Source of the DNA: Vibrio gazogenes
GTDB lineage: Bacteria > Pseudomonadota > Gammaproteobacteria > Enterobacterales > Vibrionaceae
DNA: 64,000 bases
Reading direction: 5' to 3'
Assembly: GCF_002196515.1 (NCBI RefSeq)
Contig: NZ_CP018835.1
Span: 806,001-870,000 of the forward strand
Numbering within the stretch: position 1 is the first letter of the stretch; each line of letters starts with the position of its first letter. Both the position numbers and the translations under genes were made by a program. Shown piece by piece: positions 43,558-54,376 of this stretch. A model generated the notes under the pieces. It was not told the origin of the DNA. It searched no databases and was given only the letters and a program-made list of their open reading frames with translations.

Positions 43558-45066
43558 CTAGATTCTCTCTGAGTCACTGCTCCAGTAGTGAGGCTCATTG
43601 TCAGCCGACTTCTCTAGCAATTCGTTCGCTTTCGCTACCATATATTTTGGCTGAGCAATCACAATATCTTCAGGGACACGCTGGCCATTCGCGATATAAG
43701 CGACTGGTAACGCATTTTCAACCACAACACTCACAAACTCTCCCAGACTCAAAGATTCATCTAATTTAGTCATGATGCATCCAGATAAGGGAATTCGTCT
43801 GAAGTGGTCGATGGTTTCCTGAAGTACCTTTCTTTGTGCTGTTGCTGGTAAAACTAAATAACTTTTGATCACGCCACCGCGATCCTGCATTAAAGTGTCA
43901 AGTTGCTCAGACAAGCGCACATCTCGTTGCCCCATACCTGCTGTATCCACAAGAATCAGACGTCGATTTCGTAACTGTTGAACTACATCGGCTAACTCGT
44001 TGGAATCTTTAGCAACTTTTACTGGGCATCCCATAATTCTGCCATATATCGCTAACTGCTCATGGGCACCAATACGATAAGTATCCGTTGTGACCAGCGC
44101 GACATTATCCGAACCGTATTCCATTGCTGCTCTGGCAGCCAATTTTGCAACTGTTGTTGTCTTCCCGACACCAGTGGGCCCGAGCAAGGCGACAATCCCG
44201 CCCCGCTTTAAAATATCCTGATTGACGACCGGAATCTGATCTGACACTAACCCAAGTAAAGCGCGCCATGCTTTAGGTGGCGGGGTGTCTTCCGGTATAT
44301 AACAAGCAAGCTGATCCGCCAGTTCCAGCGACAATCCCATCCGAGACAATCGCTTAATTAACATGGCCCGGAGAGGCTCTCGACGCTCAACTTCCTGCCA
44401 CATTAAGCCAGAAACCTGATGTTCCAGAAGACGACGAATCGAATTAATGTCTTCTTTCATCAAATCAAGATCCTGTGAATTCTGCACATCTTCTTCGCGT
44501 TTCTGGCGACGTTCATAACGGGAAGGATCCAGTTGAGGCTTGTGAAATTCTTCGCGCTCTTCCCACCGACTGACAGGCGAATTCTCTCCGCTGCGTGAAG
44601 CACCATTGCTCGCTGAAGTGTGTTTTTCTTTGGTTTGACGCTGTAGCAAAGACGATAAAGAATCTTCTCGTGTCGGCTCTTCGTCTGACTGAGTTGGGGT
44701 ATACTGTTTCAGTAAATTGGCAAAGCGGTTGGTCATTGAACCACGTTGATTCGACGACTGTTGCTGCCGTTGTGGTTTCTGAAGCGTTGCCGCCGTCCGT
44801 TGACCGAGTTGGACGCGATCCTCTTCTAGCTCACGTCGTCCGGATGAACCGACTGAAGGTGAAGGCGTATCTCGGTAACGCGGTTGAGAATTATAACCGT
44901 GAGCTTGTGTTTTGGGAGCGACAGTATCGCTGTCAACCGCAGCAACGATTTCTACCCCACCTGCAACTTTTTTATTAGACATGATCACCGCATCTACTCC
45001 AAGTTCTTCTTTCACTTGAAGTAATGCCGTTTTCATATCTTTAGCAAAAAATCGTTTTATCTTCAA
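43558..45066 (-). CDS. flhF: Flagellar SRP-type GTPase FlhF
   Basis: This 502-residue protein opens with KIKRFFAKDMKTALLQVKEELG, followed by a low-complexity Gln/Arg/Ser-rich B domain (about 60-190) and NG GTPase domains. The P-loop is GPTGVGKTTTVAKLAA, followed by DTYRIGAHEQL, DTAGMGQRD and TKLDES. FlhF marks the pole for flagellum assembly. The start is a TTG (45066), 28 bp after flhA. Confidence 0.95.
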   Translation of the reverse strand: MKIKRFFAKDMKTALLQVKEELGVDAVIMSNKKVAGGVEIVAAVDSDTVAPKTQAHGYNSQPRYRDTPSPSVGSSGRRELEEDRVQLGQRTAATLQKPQRQQQSSNQRGSMTNRFANLLKQYTPTQSDEEPTREDSLSSLLQRQTKEKHTSASNGASRSGENSPVSRWEEREEFHKPQLDPSRYERRQKREEDVQNSQDLDLMKEDINSIRRLLEHQVSGLMWQEVERREPLRAMLIKRLSRMGLSLELADQLACYIPEDTPPPKAWRALLGLVSDQIPVVNQDILKRGGIVALLGPTGVGKTTTVAKLAARAAMEYGSDNVALVTTDTYRIGAHEQLAIYGRIMGCPVKVAKDSNELADVVQQLRNRRLILVDTAGMGQRDVRLSEQLDTLMQDRGGVIKSYLVLPATAQRKVLQETIDHFRRIPLSGCIMTKLDESLSLGEFVSVVVENALPVAYIANGQRVPEDIVIAQPKYMVAKANELLEKSADNEPHYWSSDSERI

Positions 45067-45094
45067 AGCAGCAACCCACCATCATGTTTATCTG

Positions 45095-47188
45095 CTAGTT
45101 ACCGACAGCCTGTACAATTCGAATCTGTTTCTCGTCAGGAATCTCCTGATAGGAAAGTACGCGCAAGTTGGGTATCGTATTTTTCACAAATTTAGCCAGA
45201 GTGGCGCGCAGAACACCGGATGTAAGTAAAACAGCCGGCTCACCTTTCAACTCCTGTTCTTGAGTCGCCTGACTCAAAGAAGATTGAAGTCGCTCAGCGA
45301 GACCGGGTTCAATCCCTGCAGACTCTCCACCTGACGCTTGCATTGTTTGATGCAATAATTGTTCCAGTTCAGGAATCAATGTAATCACTGGCAATTCAGG
45401 CTCTATACCATTGATTTCCTGAACAATTAAACGTCTCAGGGAAATCCGGGCAGCCGCTGTCAAAATGTCAGGTTCTTGACTCTTTCCAGAATATTCAGCG
45501 AGGGTTTGAACAATGGTTCGGATGTCACGAATCGGAATCGCCTCATTCAATAAATTTTGCAGAACCTTAACGACGGTGCCTAACGGCAGTTGGTCCGGTA
45601 CAAAGTTTTCAACCAGTTTTGGCGCACTGCGCGATAACATCTCCAACAAATTCTGAACTTCTTCGTGGCCAATCAGTTGGGCAGCATTATTGGTGAGTAA
45701 CTGACTCAAATGGGTCGCTAACACTGTTGATGAATCGACAACGGTATAGCCCAAGGCCTGCGCATGTTCTCGCTGATCTTCACGAATCCAAACCGCTTCT
45801 AAACCAAACGCTGGATCAAAGGTCTGCTCACCATCAATCAATCCATAGACTTGCCCCGGATTAATCGCCAACTCCTGATCAGGCCGAATTTCAGCTTCAC
45901 CGACAGCAACCCCCATCAATGTGATCCGATAACTGTTCGGGGTTAACTCGAGATTATCTCGGATATGAACGGGCGGGATCAAAAAGCCGAAATCTTGTGA
46001 AAGTTTTTTCCTGACGCCTTTTACCCGCTCTAATAATTCACCACCTTGATCGCGGTCCACCAGCGGAATTAACCGGTAACCGACTTCCAGTCCAATGATA
46101 TCAACTGGCTGAACGTCATCCCAAGACAGCTCTTTTAACTTCGGAGATTCGGCATCGATTTCTGCGGGTAATTGTTCATTTTCAGCGACTTTGCTCTGTT
46201 TTTTATGTAACAAATAGGCACCGCCACCCGCCAGACAAGCCAAGAGTAAAAAAGCAAAATGAGGCATTCCGGGCACGACTCCCATTACCCCTAAAATTGC
46301 AGCCGTGATCATCAGTGCTTTTGGATTATCGAACAACTGGAAAATTACCTGTTGCCCCATATCTTCATCGGTATTTTGACGCGTCACCATGATCGCCGCA
46401 CCGATGGACAGGAGCAACGACGGAATTTGAGCGACCAGACCATCACCGATCGTCAGTAAGGTATATATCTGAATTGCCTCACCGAAACTCAGATCATACT
46501 GGATCATCCCAATAGTCAACCCACCAACAATATTGATGAATAGGATGAGAATCCCCGCTATCGCATCGCCTTTCACAAACTTTGAAGCACCATCCATCGA
46601 ACCGTAGAAGTCAGCTTCTTTTGTCACTTCAAACCGACGAAGACGCGCTTGTTCCTGATCTATCAACCCTGCATTCAAATCAGCATCAATTGCCATCTGT
46701 TTCCCGGGCAAGGCATCCAACGTAAAGCGAGCACTTACTTCAGAAATCCGGCCAGCCCCTTTGGTGACAACCATAAAGTTAATAATCATCAAAATCAGGA
46801 AAACAACCAGACCCACAGCATAGTTGCCACCAATCACCACACTACCGAATGCTTCGATCACACTACCGGCAGCCCCCGGGCCACCATGACCATATAATAA
46901 AACAACCCGGGTCGATGCAACGTTCAATGCTAAACGCAGTAATGTGGCGATGAGCAATACGGAAGGAAAAGCAGCGAAGTCAAGGGGCCTGCGCGTATAT
47001 ACAGTCACCAACAAGACGACCATTGACAAAGCAATGTTAAACGTAAAAAAGAGGTCCAACATAAACGCCGGGATAGGCAAAACCACCATCCCCAGCGTTG
47101 CAAGTACCATGACCGGGGCACCGATAGCAGGGATCGTTCGCCGTGGCATAGCGGATAATTTGTCAGCAAATGGCAGCGTAAACTTCAT
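45095..47188 (-). CDS. flhA: Flagellar type III export gate protein FlhA
   Basis: This 697-residue protein has about eight N-terminal membrane helices (to about residue 320) with the FHIPEP-family signature region (ALNVASTRVVLL; RISEVSARFTLDALPGKQMAIDADLNAGLI). A large cytoplasmic domain follows that docks chaperone-substrate complexes. It forms the nonameric export gate ring. It is the first gene of the minus-strand run; a sigma-54-type promoter lies upstream. flhB is not in the window. Confidence 0.97.
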   Translation of the reverse strand: MKFTLPFADKLSAMPRRTIPAIGAPVMVLATLGMVVLPIPAFMLDLFFTFNIALSMVVLLVTVYTRRPLDFAAFPSVLLIATLLRLALNVASTRVVLLYGHGGPGAAGSVIEAFGSVVIGGNYAVGLVVFLILMIINFMVVTKGAGRISEVSARFTLDALPGKQMAIDADLNAGLIDQEQARLRRFEVTKEADFYGSMDGASKFVKGDAIAGILILFINIVGGLTIGMIQYDLSFGEAIQIYTLLTIGDGLVAQIPSLLLSIGAAIMVTRQNTDEDMGQQVIFQLFDNPKALMITAAILGVMGVVPGMPHFAFLLLACLAGGGAYLLHKKQSKVAENEQLPAEIDAESPKLKELSWDDVQPVDIIGLEVGYRLIPLVDRDQGGELLERVKGVRKKLSQDFGFLIPPVHIRDNLELTPNSYRITLMGVAVGEAEIRPDQELAINPGQVYGLIDGEQTFDPAFGLEAVWIREDQREHAQALGYTVVDSSTVLATHLSQLLTNNAAQLIGHEEVQNLLEMLSRSAPKLVENFVPDQLPLGTVVKVLQNLLNEAIPIRDIRTIVQTLAEYSGKSQEPDILTAAARISLRRLIVQEINGIEPELPVITLIPELEQLLHQTMQASGGESAGIEPGLAERLQSSLSQATQEQELKGEPAVLLTSGVLRATLAKFVKNTIPNLRVLSYQEIPDEKQIRIVQAVGN

Positions 47189-47600
47189 AGATGACCGTTT
47201 ATAATTCTCTGTTGGAAGTTGAAGAGCCTAAACGTCAGCCCGTCATTGGGAATTTCTGGATTCCTCGGTTCATGCAATAATTGCACCATAAACATGTCAA
47301 ATTTATGGCTCACCCGCTTGGCCATCTCATCACATTGAAATGAGATGGTTCACACCAGAATAATAGGACTGAATAAGGAATAGATAATAGAAATGACGCC
47401 ATCGTCAGACAGACGGGCGTCATCATAAGATATAACAAAGATAGGAAATCAATCACTCGGAAATCATCACAAGAGACAAACGTCAATGACCGAACATGAC
47501 TTCCTCTTTGGTTCCAGATTGGGAGGGACAGACTGTTTCAATGTTCCTCCCTTTCTGACAAAAGTCTGTAAACCCGTCTCGAACCGCGATCACCGACAAG
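47189..47600. other. Non-coding region between flhA and sixA
   Basis: These 412 bp hold the flhA promoter region and three stem-loops: CCATCTCAT pairing across 47322-47348 (9 bp), ATGACGCC pairing across 47393-47423 (8 bp), and GGGAGGGACA pairing across 47521-47551 (10 bp with one G-U). None has a good T-run. No gene is recognised. Confidence 0.5.
47273..47288 (-). promoter_or_regulatory. Candidate sigma-54 promoter of flhA
   Basis: Read on the minus strand, TGGTGCAATTATTGCA has GG and GC exactly 10 bp apart, as required for -24/-12 promoters (consensus TGGCAC-N5-TTGCA). The -12 half is perfect and the -24 half matches at four of six positions. It lies 85 bp upstream of the flhA start. Flagellar class II genes in Vibrio are transcribed by RpoN with FlrA. 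Confidence 0.5.
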
Positions 47601-48068
47601 CTACTTCGGCGCAAGACGCCACAATAACTCACCCTGTTGTGTTTCAGGGACATAATCAAGACAGGCTAATCCAGATGTTGGAAACATCGGTGCCGGCATG
47701 TCTCTGACGAATTCACTGGTCAAGTAACCGACCAAAGGTAAGTGGGAGACGAGAAAGAATGAATTGACCCGCTCAATATCAGCCAAAGCCATCAAATAAT
47801 CGAACACCCGATCTGATTTACCGTACGGCGTTATATCATCGCAAGTTTCGATACTGCGAGCTTCGACGTAAGCAGAGATTTCCTGCCATGTTTCTTGTGC
47901 TCGAAGATAAGGACTAATCAACACCTTATCGACACTGATTTTCTGTATGTCATTCGCCTGTTTCATCACTGAAACTGAATCACTCTTTCCAAGATCGGTC
48001 AAAGGCCGATTCGCATCACCTGTCGCGCAATATCCCGCTTCTCCATGACGCATAATAAAAATTTTCAT
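47601..48068 (-). CDS. sixA: Phosphohistidine phosphatase SixA
   Basis: This 155-residue histidine-phosphatase family protein has a catalytic His8 in MRHGEA, RPLTDLGK, SPYLRAQET and the second His in VSHLPLVG. SixA dephosphorylates phospho-His on partners such as ArcB or the nitrogen phosphotransferase NPr. It is a single gene, with a long non-coding stretch downstream. Confidence 0.93.
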   Translation of the reverse strand: MKIFIMRHGEAGYCATGDANRPLTDLGKSDSVSVMKQANDIQKISVDKVLISPYLRAQETWQEISAYVEARSIETCDDITPYGKSDRVFDYLMALADIERVNSFFLVSHLPLVGYLTSEFVRDMPAPMFPTSGLACLDYVPETQQGELLWRLAPK

Positions 48069-48303
48069 ACGATGGCTACCTTAAATACCCCATTAAACTC
48101 ACAGGTGAGTTTATACTCACTCGATATAGCCAAGTCCTGATTTTCGTCGTTAGAGAAACCTCAACTCTATATTGGCTGCTTCACTCGAATTGAGCAAATT
48201 AAAATAACATTTTACTCATAAAATTGTTATCTGAGGTTGGCGACGTCAGTTTTCAACGTCATACTAATAATCGATTCCCTAGCCACGCTTGGAGGCATGT
48301 CTC

Positions 48304-51081
48304 GTGCATATCAGTCCAAATGATACAAATAGTTACCGATATATCACCTTATCAAACCAACTTCGGGTGCTATTGATTTGTGACCCCAATGCGCAAAAAA
48401 GTGCAGCAGCTCTGGCAATCAACGTCGGACACTTTGATGACCCTGCGGATCGTGAGGGTTTAGCGCACTACCTAGAGCATATGCTATTTTTAGGCACGGA
48501 AAAATACCCAAACCCCGGTGAATTTCAAAATTTTATAAATCAACATGGTGGAACACATAATGCTTGGACAGGGACTGAGCATAGTTGCTTCTTTTTTGAC
48601 GTCACCACGGCAGCCTTTGACAAGGCACTGGATCGCTTTGCCCAATTTTTTACTGCGCCACTGTTTAATGAAGAATCTCTCGACAAAGAACGCCAAGCCA
48701 TTGAATCAGAATATAAACTCAAACTCAATGATGATATCCGACGTCTGTACCAAGTGCATAAAGAAACCATTCATCCACAGCACCCTTTCGCCAAATTTTC
48801 TGTCGGAAACGAACAAACGCTGTCAGATCGTCATCAGGTCAGTATTCGTCAAGAAATTGTGCAATTTCACCATGAACACTATTCTGCAGACTTAATGACA
48901 TTAGCGGTCATCGCTCCAGAGTCACTCGACACATTGGAACTGTGGGTTACGGAACGATTTGCTGACATCATGAATCAGCAGCGTCGGGGGAAAAGCGTTC
49001 AGGAACCCTATGTCACCAGCGAACATACCGGCCTGTTGATTGAAGTTGAACCTCTGAAAGATATCCGTAAGCTGTTTTTGTCCTTTCCATTACCCTGCAT
49101 GGATATTTATTATCAGCAAAAGCCCTTGTCTTATTTTGCACATCTACTCGGTTATGAAGGAAAAGACAGCCTGACACAAGCGCTGAAAGACAAAGGATGG
49201 ATTACGAGCCTTTCAGCCGGCGGCGGCACCAGCGGAAGTAACTACCGAGAATTTACTATCAGTATGTTACTCACAGAGAAAGGAATGACGTCTGTTGATG
49301 CCATTATTCAAGCAGTTTTCAGCTATATCAGTTTGATCCGGGAAAAAGGGCTGCAAGCTTGGCGTTATGAAGAGAAAAAAGCGGTTCTTGAAGCAACGTT
49401 CCGTTATCAAGAAGTCCCGCGCCCATTGGATATGGTCAGTCATCTGGTCATGAATATGCAGCATTACCAAGAAGAAGATACCATCTATGGCGATTATATG
49501 ATGGTGGGTTATGATGAAACGCTGCTCAGAGAGATTATCGATCAGTTTGTACCTGAAAATCTCAGAGCCACCCTGCTGGCTCAGGGCGGTGACTATGACC
49601 AGACTGCGAATTGGTATTACACCCCATATTCCGTAACCCATTTTACTGACGCTCAGTTCGCCTGTTTTCATCAGGCTCAGTCAGAGCTCAACATTGCATT
49701 GCCCGAGCCCAATCCCTTCATCTGCCATGGATTACAACCGAAACCGATCGAGTCTGATGATGCACAACCACAAATTATTCAGGAAAGTGACGGATTTCGC
49801 CTGTGGCACATGCAAGATCAGGAATTCCTGGTTCCCAAAGGTGTCATTTATGTCGCCATTGATAGCCCTTATGCAGTGCAGAGTCCTCGCAATATCGTAA
49901 TGACCCGTTTGTGCGTCGAAATTTTTCTCGATTCACTGGCTAAAGAAACTTATCCGGCTGAAATTGCCGGGATGGGATATAACATGTATACCCATCAAGG
50001 CGGAGTGACCCTGTCCATTTCTGGTTTCAGTCAGAAACAACCAGAACTGTTGGCACTCATTCTCGATCGTTTCAAAAAGAGAGAATTCAGTGAACATCGT
50101 TTCCAGTCAGTGAAAACCCAACTGGAACGAAGCTGGCGAAATGCTGCGAAAGATCGACCAATCTCACAACTGTTTAATGCGATGACTGGATTGTTACAGC
50201 CCAATAACCCACCCTACGAAAGTTTGCTTGAAGCATTGCAAACAATCAAAGTTCAAGAGCTGGCACCTTTTGTCGATCAGATGTTATCCCAACTCCATGT
50301 GGAGATGTTCGTTTATGGGGACTGGAGAAAATCGGATGCATTGCAAATCGGCCAACAATTGATTCAGGCATTGCATGTCCAAGATCAACATTATGAAGAG
50401 TCACTCCGCCCTCTCGTCATGCTGGGAAAACAAGGGACTTTCCGCCGGGAAGTTTTCTGTGATCAAGATGATTCCGCGGTTGTGTTGTACTACCAGTGTA
50501 CGGATATCTCACCCAAAAGTATTGCACTGTACTCTTTAGCCAACCACTTGATGTCTGCAACCTTTTTCCATGAAATCAGGACAAAACAACAGCTCGGATA
50601 TATGGTGGGGACTGGGAACCTCCCTCTGAACCGCCACCCGGGAATCGTCATGTATGTGCAATCGCCCCATGCAGCGCCAATCGATTTAATCACCTCGATT
50701 GATGAGTTTCTGAATGCCTTTTATCTGGTTTTACTGGAACTGAACGAATACCAATGGCACAGCAGCAAACGAGGGTTGTTCAACCAAATTGCCATTCCGG
50801 ATCCAACACTCAGAAGCCGGGCACAACGTCTCTGGGTCGCGATTGGCAATAAAGACCATCAGTTTAATCAGCGAGAACTCGTGTTACAGGCACTGAAACA
50901 ACTATCGCGCTCAGATATGATCCGCTTTGTGGTCAATGAACTGAAACCCAGAACAGCCAATCGCCTCATCATGCACACTCAGGGTAATGTACACCATGGT
51001 GCCGAACAACTCACTCTGGGCAGAGAAATAGGCTCAATCGAAGCATTTCAACTCATGCCGAAAGCTTATGAGCTAGGCTAA
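48304..51081 (+). CDS. M16-family zinc metallopeptidase (insulinase/protease III-like)
   Basis: This 925-residue protein has the inverted zinc motif HYLEH in GLAHYLEHMLFLGTEKYP, with the third ligand in the downstream ERQAIESEYK. Four M16 repeats follow the pattern of E. coli PtrA (962 residues). Unlike PtrA, no signal peptide is seen, so it is probably cytoplasmic. The GTG at 48304 follows GGAGG by eight bases; an in-frame TTG at 48289 overlaps that site. It degrades peptides; natural substrates are unknown. The 3' end overlaps the convergent YecM-family gene by 4 bp. Confidence 0.92.
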   Translation: MHISPNDTNSYRYITLSNQLRVLLICDPNAQKSAAALAINVGHFDDPADREGLAHYLEHMLFLGTEKYPNPGEFQNFINQHGGTHNAWTGTEHSCFFFDVTTAAFDKALDRFAQFFTAPLFNEESLDKERQAIESEYKLKLNDDIRRLYQVHKETIHPQHPFAKFSVGNEQTLSDRHQVSIRQEIVQFHHEHYSADLMTLAVIAPESLDTLELWVTERFADIMNQQRRGKSVQEPYVTSEHTGLLIEVEPLKDIRKLFLSFPLPCMDIYYQQKPLSYFAHLLGYEGKDSLTQALKDKGWITSLSAGGGTSGSNYREFTISMLLTEKGMTSVDAIIQAVFSYISLIREKGLQAWRYEEKKAVLEATFRYQEVPRPLDMVSHLVMNMQHYQEEDTIYGDYMMVGYDETLLREIIDQFVPENLRATLLAQGGDYDQTANWYYTPYSVTHFTDAQFACFHQAQSELNIALPEPNPFICHGLQPKPIESDDAQPQIIQESDGFRLWHMQDQEFLVPKGVIYVAIDSPYAVQSPRNIVMTRLCVEIFLDSLAKETYPAEIAGMGYNMYTHQGGVTLSISGFSQKQPELLALILDRFKKREFSEHRFQSVKTQLERSWRNAAKDRPISQLFNAMTGLLQPNNPPYESLLEALQTIKVQELAPFVDQMLSQLHVEMFVYGDWRKSDALQIGQQLIQALHVQDQHYEESLRPLVMLGKQGTFRREVFCDQDDSAVVLYYQCTDISPKSIALYSLANHLMSATFFHEIRTKQQLGYMVGTGNLPLNRHPGIVMYVQSPHAAPIDLITSIDEFLNAFYLVLLELNEYQWHSSKRGLFNQIAIPDPTLRSRAQRLWVAIGNKDHQFNQRELVLQALKQLSRSDMIRFVVNELKPRTANRLIMHTQGNVHHGAEQLTLGREIGSIEAFQLMPKAYELG

Positions 51082-51677
51082 ATATGATGTTCTGAAGCGA
51101 TCACATGTGCCAGTGAATGGGGATGTAACTTGAGGCAAACATCTCCCTGACGAAAAGCAATTGTCGGGTTTACCAAGCGTTCTCTGTCTCCTTTTGGCGC
51201 AGAACATTTTACCGTAATCCCTCGCTGTTCTAATGTCGGCCACATCTGTTCCAGTGCAGGGAAACGTTGCCAAATATCCTGCAAAAAATCGTCCACGTTT
51301 GTTGCACTGGAAGGCATGACAAATTCCACATGCTCCCATCCTTGACGCGGATAAGATTTCCCTTTCACCGGATAAGGCAACTCCAAACAGTGCGTTGACC
51401 ATCCTCCGAGCAAGATCGGCGTCTCCAGCTCAATCACAATAATCGGTCGGCCATTGATCATTGCCGATGAGATTTCCATTCCCTCATTTAGCCAAACTTG
51501 ATGAGCGGCTTCAGCAAGCTGCCAGTTATTGACGCGCATGGCAATATGATCCAGTTGGAATGAGGTTAAATCCAGTTGGAGAGAATCACATAACTCACTA
51601 ATTTGATTAATGAAAAAATCCACATCCTGATACATTTGTGTTGGCGTGAGACGATTTGTAGTGAGGAGAGAATGCAT
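51078..51677 (-). CDS. YecM-family protein (VOC fold)
   Basis: This 199-residue protein has LDHIAMRVN, CLELPYPVKGKSYPRQGWEHVEFVMP and LKLHPHS, the YecM/PF06185 pattern. The His and Glu residues match a vicinal-oxygen-chelate metal site. The function is unknown. It is divergent from argS, as in related genomes. Confidence 0.88.
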   Translation of the reverse strand: MHSLLTTNRLTPTQMYQDVDFFINQISELCDSLQLDLTSFQLDHIAMRVNNWQLAEAAHQVWLNEGMEISSAMINGRPIIVIELETPILLGGWSTHCLELPYPVKGKSYPRQGWEHVEFVMPSSATNVDDFLQDIWQRFPALEQMWPTLEQRGITVKCSAPKGDRERLVNPTIAFRQGDVCLKLHPHSLAHVIASEHHI

Positions 51678-51873
51678 TTGACGACCATCATCAGTTGAAA
51701 GACTGGTTGAATCCTAACAGGATCTGGTGGAAAGTAGAAAAATTCAGGCGCTTTTCTCTATAAGAGTGATAATAAAATTGCTATGATGTGCGCCAATTTT
51801 TGAACCCGATCGAGATGTGTATCACACTGAATGATACACAAGCAGACAATTCCTAGAAGTGAAGGATAAGTAC

Positions 51874-53607
51874 GTGAATATCCAAGCATTGATAAACGAT
51901 AAAGTATCTCAAGCACTTGAAGCCGCAGGCGCGCCTGCCGGCAGCCCAGCCGCTGTCCGCCAGTCCGCAAAGCCACAGTTTGGTGACTATCAAGCCAACG
52001 GTGTCATGGGGGTTGCAAAAAAACTGGGCACGAACCCACGCGAGTTTGCTCAAAAAGTACTGGATGTACTTGATCTGGAAGGAATTGCCAGTAAGACTGA
52101 AATTGCCGGCCCGGGATTCATCAACATATTCCTCAGTGAAACATTTTTGGCTCAGCAAGCTGAACAAGCACTGGCTGATCCACGACTTGGCGTTACGCAA
52201 GAAGCGCCGCAGACGATTGTCGCAGACTACTCTGCCCCAAATGTCGCAAAAGAAATGCACGTTGGTCATCTCCGTTCCACAATTATCGGTGATGCCGTTG
52301 TCCGTACCCTTGAATTTTTGGGACACAAAGTCATTCGGGCAAACCATATCGGTGACTGGGGAACTCAGTTTGGGATGTTGATTGCCAACCTGGAACGCGT
52401 TCAGCAAAATGACGAAGCCCCTTCAATGGCGCTTGCAGATCTGGAAGCGTTCTACCGTGAGTCGAAGCAACGCTATGATCAGGATGAAGCCTTTGCTGAA
52501 AAAGCCAGAGGTTACGTCGTGAAATTACAAAGTGGTGATGCATTCTGTACCCAGATGTGGAAAAAGCTGGTCGATATCACCATGACTCAAAACCAGCTTA
52601 ACTATGACCGGCTCAATGTTTCTTTAACCCGCGCCGATGTCATGGGAGAAAGCATGTACAACCCCATGCTCCCGGAAGTTGTTGCCGATCTGAAAGCGCA
52701 AGGTTTAGCGCAAGAAGATGATGGTGCACAAGTCGTATTTCTTGATGAATACAAGAATAAAGACGGTGAGCCAATGGGTGTGATCATTCAAAAACGTGAC
52801 GGTGGTTACCTCTATACCACGACTGACATCGCTTGTGCGAAGTATCGTTATGAACAACTTGGGGCAGACCGAGTCTTATACTTTATCGACTCACGTCAGC
52901 ATCAGCATCTCCAGCAAGCTTGGACCATTGTCCGGAAAGCGGGTTATATCCCCGAGAGTGTTTCACTGGAACATCATGCCTTCGGGATGATGCTGGGGAA
53001 AGACGGACGACCATTTAAAACCCGTGCTGGCGGAACTGTTCGCCTGACTGACCTGCTGGATGAAGCCGAAGATCGTGCCACCCGGTTGATTGAGAGTAAG
53101 AACCCGGAGCTGGCCCAAGACGAAAAAATGAATATCGCCAAAACCGTTGCGATGGCAGCCGTCAAATATGCAGATCTATCCAAACACCGGACCACTGACT
53201 ACGTATTCGACTGGGACTACATGCTCGCCTTTGAAGGCAACACAGCCCCTTATATGCAGTATGCTTATACGCGAGTCGCTTCAATTTTCTCGAAAGCTGG
53301 CATCACAATGGACAATCTCAATGGCGAGCTGCTGATTCGCGATGAGAAAGAAAAATTGATGATCACGAAACTGCTCCAGTTCGAAGAAACGATTCAATCT
53401 GTCGCCCGTGAAGGTCAGCCACACTTAATGTGTGCTTATCTGTTTGAATTAGCGGGTCAATTCTCCAGCTTCTATGAGGCTTGCCCTATTTTATCAGCAG
53501 CCGATGAGGCAACGCGGAACAGTCGCCTGAAGCTGGCAGCCCTAACGGCAAAAACCATTCAACAGGGTTTAAATCTATTAGGAATTCAAACCTTGGAACG
53601 AATGTAA
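51874..53607 (+). CDS. argS: Arginyl-tRNA synthetase
   Basis: This 577-residue class I synthetase is the same length as E. coli ArgS. The N-terminal Add1 domain is followed by the HIGH-type motif HVGH in [16 protein letters not shown]. The catalytic core lacks a canonical KMSKS ([17 protein letters not shown]), as usual for ArgS, and there is a C-terminal helical anticodon domain ([12 protein letters not shown]). The GTG at 51874 has AAGGA seven bases upstream; a GTG five codons earlier lies in the ribosome site. Confidence 0.96.
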   Translation: MNIQALINDKVSQALEAAGAPAGSPAAVRQSAKPQFGDYQANGVMGVAKKLGTNPREFAQKVLDVLDLEGIASKTEIAGPGFINIFLSETFLAQQAEQALADPRLGVTQEAPQTIVADYSAPNVAKEMHVGHLRSTIIGDAVVRTLEFLGHKVIRANHIGDWGTQFGMLIANLERVQQNDEAPSMALADLEAFYRESKQRYDQDEAFAEKARGYVVKLQSGDAFCTQMWKKLVDITMTQNQLNYDRLNVSLTRADVMGESMYNPMLPEVVADLKAQGLAQEDDGAQVVFLDEYKNKDGEPMGVIIQKRDGGYLYTTTDIACAKYRYEQLGADRVLYFIDSRQHQHLQQAWTIVRKAGYIPESVSLEHHAFGMMLGKDGRPFKTRAGGTVRLTDLLDEAEDRATRLIESKNPELAQDEKMNIAKTVAMAAVKYADLSKHRTTDYVFDWDYMLAFEGNTAPYMQYAYTRVASIFSKAGITMDNLNGELLIRDEKEKLMITKLLQFEETIQSVAREGQPHLMCAYLFELAGQFSSFYEACPILSAADEATRNSRLKLAALTAKTIQQGLNLLGIQTLERM

Positions 53608-53626
53608 ATCATCGCGATCAACCATC

Positions 53627-53646
53627 ACCACCGCCTTGGCGGTGGT
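53627..53646 (+). terminator. First hairpin after argS
   Basis: A 9-bp stem ACCACCGCC (53627-53635) with GGCGGTGGT (53638-53646) has a 2-nt loop and a short T-run. It lies just ahead of a stronger terminator. Confidence 0.5.
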
Positions 53647-53660
53647 TTAGAACTGACAAT

Positions 53661-53690
53661 AAAAAACCCAGCAAATGTGCTGGGTTTTTT
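53661..53690. terminator. Bidirectional terminator between argS and doxX
   Basis: A 13-bp perfect stem (AAAAAACCCAGCA, 53661-53673, with its complement at 53678-53690) has a 4-nt loop and T-runs on both strands. Confidence 0.9.
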
Positions 53691-53706
53691 ATGGACTATT
53701 CTGGCT

Positions 53707-54126
53707 TTAATCTGGACGCATCGCGTACTTACCAGAGCCGAGCAACAAAATAGCAATGGATGCAAACAGATAGGTCGCAATATCTTCCACCGCCCAAGCA
53801 CCATATTCATTCAGTGAAAAGAAATTATCCCGGTGCATCAGCCCGATAACGACAATTGCAGTCCCTATCACTGCTGTTGCAGCAAAACGAGTAAACAGAC
53901 CTAAAACAATCATGATCGGGGCAATCACTTCGCCTAAATAGACGGCATAGGCAAAAAATCCCGGCAGGCCAAGATCAACAAACATCCCCTGAATAAATGC
54001 AGTTCCGTCATATATTTTATGGATGCCATGCAGTAAAAACATTAAGCTGAAACCCACTCTGAGAATCAACTTAGCAGCATCAGGATGATTCATTCCTGCT
54101 TCAAATTTACGGATCAAACTATTCAT
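53707..54126 (-). CDS. DoxX-family membrane protein
   Basis: This 139-residue protein has four membrane helices: LILRVGFSLMFLLHGIHKIYDG, FFAYAVYLGEVIAPIMIVLGLFTR, ATAVIGTAIVVIGLMHR and DIATYLFASIAILLLGSGKYA. It matches the DoxX/YphA group. Its function in this organism is unknown; some relatives take part in thiosulfate:quinone oxidation or in a redox complex with SodA. It is monocistronic. Confidence 0.9.
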   Translation of the reverse strand: MNSLIRKFEAGMNHPDAAKLILRVGFSLMFLLHGIHKIYDGTAFIQGMFVDLGLPGFFAYAVYLGEVIAPIMIVLGLFTRFAATAVIGTAIVVIGLMHRDNFFSLNEYGAWAVEDIATYLFASIAILLLGSGKYAMRPD

Positions 54127-54376
54127 TAATTACTCCAAATCAATCAGTCTTATACCTAGTATATCGGTAACTATTGAGAAGACCTTGGTGTATTTTTCAT
54201 CATCTTCATCAATAAAATCGAACAAAAATACTGTCCTAAATCAAAAAATTAGAAATTCATGTCATTCATCACTGCAAAAATCAATCACCGTTTTTAGCAC
54301 AGGCAACGAATTGAGCATATCTCTCTGAAGGTATGTTATCCTCCCTTGGTTTCATTTTATTGTAGGGAGCAATGCA

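Noticed and set aside
51853..52407. Minus-strand frame of 184 codons over the start of argS
   Set aside because: Opposite argS; covers its ribosome site and coding region, no family resemblance.
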